From assembly GCA_047973125.1 (NCBI GenBank), contig JBKEBK010000008.1:1-64000 (forward strand): a stretch of 64,000 nucleotides of DNA, written 5' to 3'. The notes under the pieces are model-generated. The model was not told the origin of the DNA and searched no databases. It was given only the letters and a program-made list of their open reading frames with translations. Position numbers and translations under genes: made by a program. This stretch comes from CAYNRG01 sp047973125 (lineage in GTDB: Bacteria; Bacillota_I; Bacilli_A; Erysipelotrichales; Erysipelotrichaceae). Position 1 is the first letter of the stretch, and the number at the start of each line of letters is the position of its first letter. Of this stretch, positions 58,565 through 64,000 are shown piece after piece.

Positions 58565-59641
58565 ATGAAGAATTTTAAGCATAGACTAAAGGAAGCATCA
58601 GTATATTTCCTTGAGAAGCAAGTATTATTCACCATCATGATTATGGTAATTGCCATTCTATTAACTGCATTTTTAGTGTTAGGAGATGCTGTTGGAAGAA
58701 ACTATCGTAGTATTGGACCTACAAAAAGGTATACAACTGAAAACTCTTTAGTTAAAATAAGATTGTTCTCAAATAGTTATAAAACTACTCAAGAAGAGAA
58801 AGATTATATCTTTAATTTTTTCAAAGAAAACGAAGATGTAATCCTTGGAAGCTTTTATGACTTTGCTCCTGATGGACAAAAATTCATTATCAATTATGGT
58901 AAATCAAAAGAATTCTATAAAGATACAAGTGATACCATAGTATATAGAGATCGAAACCTTAGAAATACAATTGAGGGAGCAGCATGGAGTAGAGATTACT
59001 TTTATCAAATAGATGCTAATACAACTAATACTTACATTAATCAATATAAAGGTTTAGTAGTATATAAAACAATTGATGAGGTAATAGAGATTCTTCAACC
59101 ACTTCCTTTAAAAGATATTATCAATAGCTTTATCTTTGTAAATGCCGATAAAGAAATAATTGATGAATTCTTATTCATGACGAACTTTTTCTCAAGTGAT
59201 AATATTACTGATGATTATGTTGTTATTGCTGAGAATATCAACGATAGGATGTACGATAATGTCTTCGGAAACAATTGGTCAATCCTAAAAAGTGAAATTG
59301 CAATTGTTACTATAGCATCAATCTTAGGTGTATTTCTAATTTCAGCATTAGTATATTTTACAGCATTAGAAGACATTAGAAAAAATAATATAGACATTAC
59401 AAATAAAATTGAAAGACATAAGGTATACGATCGAATAATCCTATTAAATATTATTCTAGTATTTATCGCCGTAGTCATAAGTGTTGTTTCCTTAGTAATT
59501 GTCTACCCTCAAGTTAATATAATTTATACTTTGTTACTATTGATATTTGATACATGCTTATTATGTATATATCCAGTAATAAAAATAAAAAATAGAGCAA
59601 AGGCTCTTATTAAGAAACAAAATCTAAAATTTAGCATATAA
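58565..59641 (+). CDS. Unknown membrane protein B of a pair
   Basis: A 358-residue protein with helix 1 at about 20-40, an extracytoplasmic domain (about 45-225), then three helices (about 232-255, 285-310, 315-335). Between the second and third helices a basic stretch (ALEDIRKNNIDITNKIERHK) occupies the place where MacB/FtsX permeases have their coupling loop. Three bases separate it from gene A. The pair may be two halves of an ABC-type mechanotransmission complex whose ATPase is elsewhere, or unrelated proteins with similar topology. No family recognised. Confidence 0.55.
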   Translation: MKNFKHRLKEASVYFLEKQVLFTIMIMVIAILLTAFLVLGDAVGRNYRSIGPTKRYTTENSLVKIRLFSNSYKTTQEEKDYIFNFFKENEDVILGSFYDFAPDGQKFIINYGKSKEFYKDTSDTIVYRDRNLRNTIEGAAWSRDYFYQIDANTTNTYINQYKGLVVYKTIDEVIEILQPLPLKDIINSFIFVNADKEIIDEFLFMTNFFSSDNITDDYVVIAENINDRMYDNVFGNNWSILKSEIAIVTIASILGVFLISALVYFTALEDIRKNNIDITNKIERHKVYDRIILLNIILVFIAVVISVVSLVIVYPQVNIIYTLLLLIFDTCLLCIYPVIKIKNRAKALIKKQNLKFSI

Positions 59642-59642
59642 A

Positions 59643-59679
59643 TAAAGTGATGGAAAATTTAATTTCCATCACTTTTTAA
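59643..59679. terminator. Bidirectional terminator
   Basis: AAAGTGATGGAAA/TTTCCATCACTTT hairpin between convergent genes. Confidence 0.88.
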
Positions 59680-59680
59680 T

Positions 59681-61246
59681 TTACTTAACTAACCCTTTAT
59701 CTCTAAGAAATTCTTTAGCTACATCTTCTGGAGTTCGCTCATTCTCATCAACTTCATAATTAAGATTAATCATAGTTTCATTATCTAATAATTTCCCTAA
59801 CTTATTTATTAACTCTACTACCTCTGGATACTTATTATAAGCTTCTTCTCTTATAAGTGGTATAGCATAATAAGGAAGGAAGAACTTTTTATCATCTTCT
59901 AATATTTTTAAATTAAATTTCTTTAAAAGACCATCAGTAGCAAAGGCATCAATAATATCAACTTCATTATTATTAAGAGCAATATATCTACTAGATGAAT
60001 CAAGGCCTATTTCCTCTTTAAATGATAAGCCATAAACCCTTTTAGCACCAATCATTCCATCTTCACGATTTATAAATTCTAAGGTAGTTCCCGTGATTAA
60101 ATCACTTGAAACCTTAGCTAAATCAGAAACTGTATTTAAATTATACTTACTTGCAATCTCCTTAGTAGTTGCAAAAGTATAAGTATTATTGAACTTCATT
60201 TGTTCTAAAACTTTAATATTAAACTTATCTTCATATTCAACTACAACTCGATCATAGACCTCTTTAGCATCACTTATCGGATCAAGCTTTAAAACATCAG
60301 CATAAGCAGTTCCACTATAATCTACATACAAATCAATCTCATTACCCCTAAGAGCCCCAAAGGCCACCTGTGTACCACCAAGATTTAATCGTCTTACAAC
60401 ATTAATATCTGTGTTTTCCTCAATTAACTGTGATAACATCTCTGATAATAGTACTTGTTCTGTAAAGTCTTTACTACCAATTACTATTTGTCTATTACTT
60501 GTATCTTCGGCATTAAAATCACGAACAAATGAAAATAATACAATAACACTCATTAAAACAATGAATACTTTTTGAAATACATTTTTAACCTTACTTGTTT
60601 TTCTGCTTCCTTTTGGAAGTAGTGCCTTTGGAGTAAGATAGTATTCGACAATTGCACCAAAGTAGTCAATTGTTAATGCTAGAATACAAGCTGGAATTGC
60701 TCCTGCTAGAATTTGATTATTATTTACTGTTCTAATACCAGCAAATACTAAATAACCAAGTCCTCCTCCTCCAATAAATGCAGCCATTGTCATAAGACCA
60801 ACAGCAGTAACTGCTGAAATTCTTACCCCTGCCATAATTACCGGTAGTGCTAGTGGTATTTCTATTTTATATAAAATTTGAAATTTGGTAAGACCAATAC
60901 CCCTTGCTGCTTCTATTGTTTGCTTATTAATATTTGAAATACCAGTAACTGTATTTTTAATAATCGGCAATAGCGAATAAAGCGTAACCACAACAATTGC
61001 TGGAAGATTTCCAATCCCTAAAAGTGGTATTGCAAATCCCAGTAAAGCCATACTTGGTATTGCTTGAATCAAATTAGCAAGACCCATTACTGGCTTTTTA
61101 ATTTTAGCTAAATAACAAATTAAGATTCCAATAGGAACTCCTACTAAGATTGCACACCCAACTGCTAAAAATGTCAGTTGAATGTGATCTAGTAATAAAT
61201 CAAAAATTTGATTTTGATTAGCAATCATATACTCAATAAAGTTCAT
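59681..61246 (-). CDS. OpuC-type ABC transporter, permease fused to substrate-binding protein
   Basis: A 521-residue fusion. Residues 1-210 are the permease: EYMIANQNQIFDLLLDHIQL, PIGILICYLAK, the EAA-like loop EAARGIGLTKFQILYKIEIP and AFIGGGGLGYLVFAGI. After a sixth helix (about 220-240) follows an OpuAC-like glycine-betaine/carnitine/choline binding domain with IVIGSKDFTEQVLLSEML, DLYVDYSGTAYADVL and NNEVDIIDAFATDG. Because the binding domain is covalently attached, it is an importer of quaternary amines for osmoprotection. The ATG at 61246 follows AAGGAG and overlaps the ATPase gene by 14 bases. Confidence 0.9.
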   Translation of the reverse strand: MNFIEYMIANQNQIFDLLLDHIQLTFLAVGCAILVGVPIGILICYLAKIKKPVMGLANLIQAIPSMALLGFAIPLLGIGNLPAIVVVTLYSLLPIIKNTVTGISNINKQTIEAARGIGLTKFQILYKIEIPLALPVIMAGVRISAVTAVGLMTMAAFIGGGGLGYLVFAGIRTVNNNQILAGAIPACILALTIDYFGAIVEYYLTPKALLPKGSRKTSKVKNVFQKVFIVLMSVIVLFSFVRDFNAEDTSNRQIVIGSKDFTEQVLLSEMLSQLIEENTDINVVRRLNLGGTQVAFGALRGNEIDLYVDYSGTAYADVLKLDPISDAKEVYDRVVVEYEDKFNIKVLEQMKFNNTYTFATTKEIASKYNLNTVSDLAKVSSDLITGTTLEFINREDGMIGAKRVYGLSFKEEIGLDSSSRYIALNNNEVDIIDAFATDGLLKKFNLKILEDDKKFFLPYYAIPLIREEAYNKYPEVVELINKLGKLLDNETMINLNYEVDENERTPEDVAKEFLRDKGLVK

Positions 61247-62369
61247 TGTTTTCTCCTTCCTCAAAATACTGTTGAGAAAGTGTATTAATTAAACTACCCT
61301 TAGTTAATAAACCCAACAACTTCTTCTTTTCATCTAAAACTGGAATACTTGATAAATTAATACTATCTAGTAACTTTAAGATATCAATAATATGATCTTC
61401 TGCAGCAACAAAAGAAAAATCTTCTTTCATAACCTCTTTTACTGCAATTGACTTATCAGATATATGTCTTCCATACTCTGCAGTTAATAATCCTAATAAC
61501 TTATTAGTTCTTGGTTCAACCACCATTAAACTATCAACTTTTAATGCTTTCATTTTTTCCATTGCTCTAAATAATGAAATAGTATCATGACAAGTAGAAG
61601 GATTCTCAATCATAATATCCTCAGCTCGAATATACTCTGGAGAATTCCAAATTCTTTTTCTTCCAACAAATTCTGAGACAAACTCTGATGCTGGATTTTT
61701 TAAGATATTCTCAGGTGTATCATATTGAACAATTTTACCCTTATCCATAATACAAATCCTATCAGCAATCCTAATAGCCTCATCCATATCATGAGTAACA
61801 AAAACAATCGTTTTCTTAAGCTTCGTTTGAAGATCTGTTAGCTCCTCCTGAAGTGATTCTCTGGTAAGAGGATCTAAGGCAGAAAAAGGCTCATCCATTA
61901 AGATAATTTCTGGATCTAAAGCAAAAGCTCTTGCAACCCCTATTCTTTGTTGTTGACCTCCTGATAATTCACTTGGATAACGACTTAAAAAACTTTCATC
62001 CAAACCAACCATGTCCATAAGCTCAATTGTCTTGGCAGTGATTTGATCTTTATTCTTTTTCTCTAACTTTGGAATCAATTCAATATTCTCTTTTATTGTC
62101 ATATGTGGAAATAATCCTGTTTGTTGAATTACATACCCCATTTTACGACGCAGTTTAATTAAATCTTTCTTAAGTATATCTTCACCATTAATAATTAGTT
62201 TACCAGATGTTGGCTTAACTAAACGATTAATCATCTTTAAAGTTGTGGTTTTACCACAGCCACTTTTACCAATCAATACAACAAGTTCACCATCTTTTAT
62301 TTCTAAATTCATTTTGGAAATAACTGTTGTATTTTTAAATTTTTTACTAATATTTTCAAATTTAATCAT
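61233..62369 (-). CDS. OpuCA-type ABC transporter ATPase with CBS domains
   Basis: A 378-residue ATPase. Walker A is VLIGKSGCGKTTTLKMINRL (near 30), the signature LSGGQQQRIGVARAFAL (near 132), Walker B IILMDEPFSALDPLTR (near 152), and the H loop FVTHDMDEAIR. Two CBS domains follow (about 245-365, MKALKVDSLMVVEPRTNKLLG and ISSIPVLDEKKKLLGLL), which sense ionic strength or c-di-AMP in relatives. The ATG at 62369 has AAAGGAG. It pairs with the fused permease/binding protein as a two-gene osmolyte uptake operon. Confidence 0.92.
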   Translation of the reverse strand: MIKFENISKKFKNTTVISKMNLEIKDGELVVLIGKSGCGKTTTLKMINRLVKPTSGKLIINGEDILKKDLIKLRRKMGYVIQQTGLFPHMTIKENIELIPKLEKKNKDQITAKTIELMDMVGLDESFLSRYPSELSGGQQQRIGVARAFALDPEIILMDEPFSALDPLTRESLQEELTDLQTKLKKTIVFVTHDMDEAIRIADRICIMDKGKIVQYDTPENILKNPASEFVSEFVGRKRIWNSPEYIRAEDIMIENPSTCHDTISLFRAMEKMKALKVDSLMVVEPRTNKLLGLLTAEYGRHISDKSIAVKEVMKEDFSFVAAEDHIIDILKLLDSINLSSIPVLDEKKKLLGLLTKGSLINTLSQQYFEEGENNELY

Positions 62370-62432
62370 GCATTTTACTCCTTTCATACATCATTTCTAT
62401 CATAACAAGCATATACATTGATGTCAAATATA

Positions 62433-62476
62433 GCAAAAAAAGCTTCCAAATAACATATGAAATTTGAAAGCTTTAT
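62433..62476 (-). terminator. Terminator of the beta-helix protein gene
   Basis: AAAGCTTTCAAAT/ATTTGGAAGCTTT hairpin (one G-U pair) with seven Ts on the minus strand. Confidence 0.8.
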
Positions 62477-62522
62477 TGCAATTAAATTTATTTAATCTTT
62501 ACTATAAACCATGGATATTTTA

Positions 62523-64000
62523 TTATCTACCACCATTAAATACGCCTTGTGAACTACCGTAAATAATATCAGTCATTACTACTTCTTTTGTCTCAGTACC
62601 GATGGTAATAGTGTAGGTTTCTCCTTTTTGAATTTCAGGTGAGCTTAAAAGTACTGAAGAATACTCTTTTTCAGGCGTATATGTTAGCAAGGTATTACCG
62701 CTAGCATCTTTAAGTGTAATGGCACTATTTGTAGATTGTGCTGATTGTGTACTAATTAAAATAGCGCCCTGTGTTGAAGAATCACTAAAGTTTTGCGCCA
62801 TACCTGAAGGGCCCACCGCTATAAAAGTACCACCTGTAATTTGTGCCTCTCCATTATAATCTAATGCAACATTAGCGTTGTTTACAGGACCTGAAACATA
62901 GGTTTCTCCTCCTGTTATAGTAATGTTTCCATTTGAATCAACACCATCACCATTTGCATTAATATAAATTTTACCACCTGTTATTTTAATATAGCACTCT
63001 TCATCCACAGCAAAACTATCCATACCTCGACCACCTAATCCACTCTGATCTGCTCCTCCAGAAGAATTTAAACCATCATCAGAAGATGTAAGGCGGATGG
63101 TTCCACCTTGTATTTCAATGTTCTGTCCTTCAATTGCTTCATAGCTTTTTGTTATATTAATGTTTCCATCTATAATGAGAACCTGAGCATCTGCATGGAT
63201 TGTATCATCGCCTGATGCGAGATTGAAATCACCACCATTGATATAAACATTAGCATTGGAATGAATTACATCATCAGATGAATCAATGTTGAAATTACCA
63301 TTATTTATAGTCAAATTCCCTCCTGCCTTTAATCCTTTTTGTGAAGTACTTGTGGTTGCTTCTTCTTCAGAACTATTACTAGCTTCTTCCTCAGAACTAT
63401 TTTCAGTTTGATCAGGGTTTTGTGTCATTTCACCATCGAAATTTTCTGGCAGCTTATCACCATTAGGCTTTTGCATTGGCTCACCTTCTGGTATATTTTG
63501 CATATCTCCTTGATCAGGTCTTTGCATAAAATCCTCATTTTCACTATGCTCACTTCCATTTACACTTCCGCCACCTGTTATAATATTAAAATTACCATCT
63601 TCAATTTGTTGGGTACCCGAAGCAGAAATTCCATCAAGTCCAGAATTTATTTCAAAATTTCCATTGGCGATATACACAAAGCCAAGTGTTTCATCTGTGA
63701 TATTTTCTGCTTTAATAGCATCTTTTCCACTTGTTATATTAAAATTACCATCAGCTATTCTTACGCTATCATTTGCAGAAATACCATGGTTTTGAGCTGT
63801 TATTACATACTCACCACTTGTTATTGCTAAGTCATCTTTTGAAACAATTCCATGACCATAGTCTGCATTTATAATTAATTTACCATTACCATTGATTGTA
63901 AGATCTTCTTTGGAAAAAATAACGCTATCCACATTGTTATCATCCACTTCATACTCATTACTCACTGACAATGTATTCTCACTTTCATTTGCAAGTGTTA
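62523..64000 (-). CDS. DUF4353 carbohydrate-binding beta-helix protein, cut by the window end
   Basis: The frame stays open to the window edge (TLANESENTLSVSNEYEV), so the N-terminus, probably a lipoprotein signal, lies outside. At least 492 residues remain. Short repeats such as INGNGKLIINADYGHGIVSK, ITSGEYVITAQNHGIS and INGGDFNLASGDDTIHAD, about 22 residues each, form a right-handed beta-helix as in Cthe_2159-like polysaccharide-binding proteins (DUF4353). A low-complexity Pro/Gln/Glu/Asp/Ser linker (about 150-215 from the edge) interrupts the helix. It ends in a small beta domain. It probably binds acidic polysaccharide at the cell surface. Confidence 0.82.
   Translation of the reverse strand, partial: TLANESENTLSVSNEYEVDDNNVDSVIFSKEDLTINGNGKLIINADYGHGIVSKDDLAITSGEYVITAQNHGISANDSVRIADGNFNITSGKDAIKAENITDETLGFVYIANGNFEINSGLDGISASGTQQIEDGNFNIITGGGSVNGSEHSENEDFMQRPDQGDMQNIPEGEPMQKPNGDKLPENFDGEMTQNPDQTENSSEEEASNSSEEEATTSTSQKGLKAGGNLTINNGNFNIDSSDDVIHSNANVYINGGDFNLASGDDTIHADAQVLIIDGNINITKSYEAIEGQNIEIQGGTIRLTSSDDGLNSSGGADQSGLGGRGMDSFAVDEECYIKITGGKIYINANGDGVDSNGNITITGGETYVSGPVNNANVALDYNGEAQITGGTFIAVGPSGMAQNFSDSSTQGAILISTQSAQSTNSAITLKDASGNTLLTYTPEKEYSSVLLSSPEIQKGETYTITIGTETKEVVMTDIIYGSSQGVFNGGR

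Noticed and set aside
63408..63830. Plus-strand frame of 140 codons
   Set aside because: Antisense to the beta-helix protein, whose frame is clearly real.
1..64000. rRNA or tRNA genes
   Set aside because: No recognisable tRNA T-arm/acceptor pattern or rRNA signature was seen while reading; a tRNAscan run would settle it.

Overview
The window is 64 kb of very AT-rich chromosome with Bacillota (Firmicutes) architecture: strong AGGAGG ribosome binding sites, TTGACA-17-TATAAT promoters, an L10 leader, an RNA polymerase delta subunit (rpoE), YitT, DUF951-YchF and a single-chain opuC-type permease/binding protein. RpoB is about 1374 residues with an enlarged central lobe and has Asn where most bacteria have the rifampicin-contact His. 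Both traits are typical of Mollicutes and Erysipelotrichia rather than Bacilli or Clostridia. Together with a fermentative, sugar-acid-using gene set, this suggests a gut Erysipelotrichia-like anaerobe; the placement is inference. No rRNA, tRNA, CRISPR array, phage or complete insertion sequence was seen.

Layout. 1-1.7 kb is accessory DNA: a broken small sigma-factor-like gene, then two copies of a cassette made of two convergent structured small-RNA genes with no protein gene. 1.7-8.9 kb is a nine-gene minus-strand operon with overlapping genes. It encodes a PRD regulator, a metal-dependent amidohydrolase, a small PRD protein, four small proteins of the SFCGS/DUF4312/DUF4311/DUF4310 set that look like an uncharacterised transporter, then DgaE-type ammonia-lyase and a KDGP aldolase. 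9-11.2 kb holds an acetyltransferase and an orphan mannose-family EIIA paired with an AgaS-type isomerase. 11.3-15.8 kb is a division/cell-wall operon ftsE-ftsX-M23 hydrolase-S41 protease. 15.8-30.1 kb is housekeeping and metabolism (YitT, sodA, murA, fba, rpoE, a D-2-hydroxyacid dehydrogenase with a PfoR-type EIIC, an HD hydrolase, ispF, cca).

30.2-40.4 kb is the rplJ-rplL-methyltransferase-rpoB-rpoC cluster. It has an L10 autoregulatory leader, an intrinsic terminator embedded inside the methyltransferase coding sequence, and a separate rpoBC promoter with a long 5' UTR hairpin. 40.4-46 kb carries repair and housekeeping genes (alkA-like, ychF, folD with a membrane extension, dtd, rarA). 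46-50 kb is cell-surface (CAP protein, orphan prepilin peptidase, three lipoproteins with Thr/Pro/Glu linkers). 50-55.7 kb is export and metal handling (CPx ATPase under an ArsR/SmtB-like operator, MATE pump with a 41-residue ORF behind it, TSUP exporter with a sulfatase-maturase-like radical SAM enzyme). 55.8-64 kb holds an iron alcohol dehydrogenase, a pair of unknown membrane proteins with MacB/FtsX-like topology, an osmolyte ABC transporter and a beta-helical surface protein cut by the window end.

Functionally, the first operon would import an amino-sugar acid or related acylated compound, remove an acyl group, eliminate ammonia and cleave the product to pyruvate and a triose phosphate. 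Product identities rest on family recognition from the translated sequences; nothing was searched against a database.
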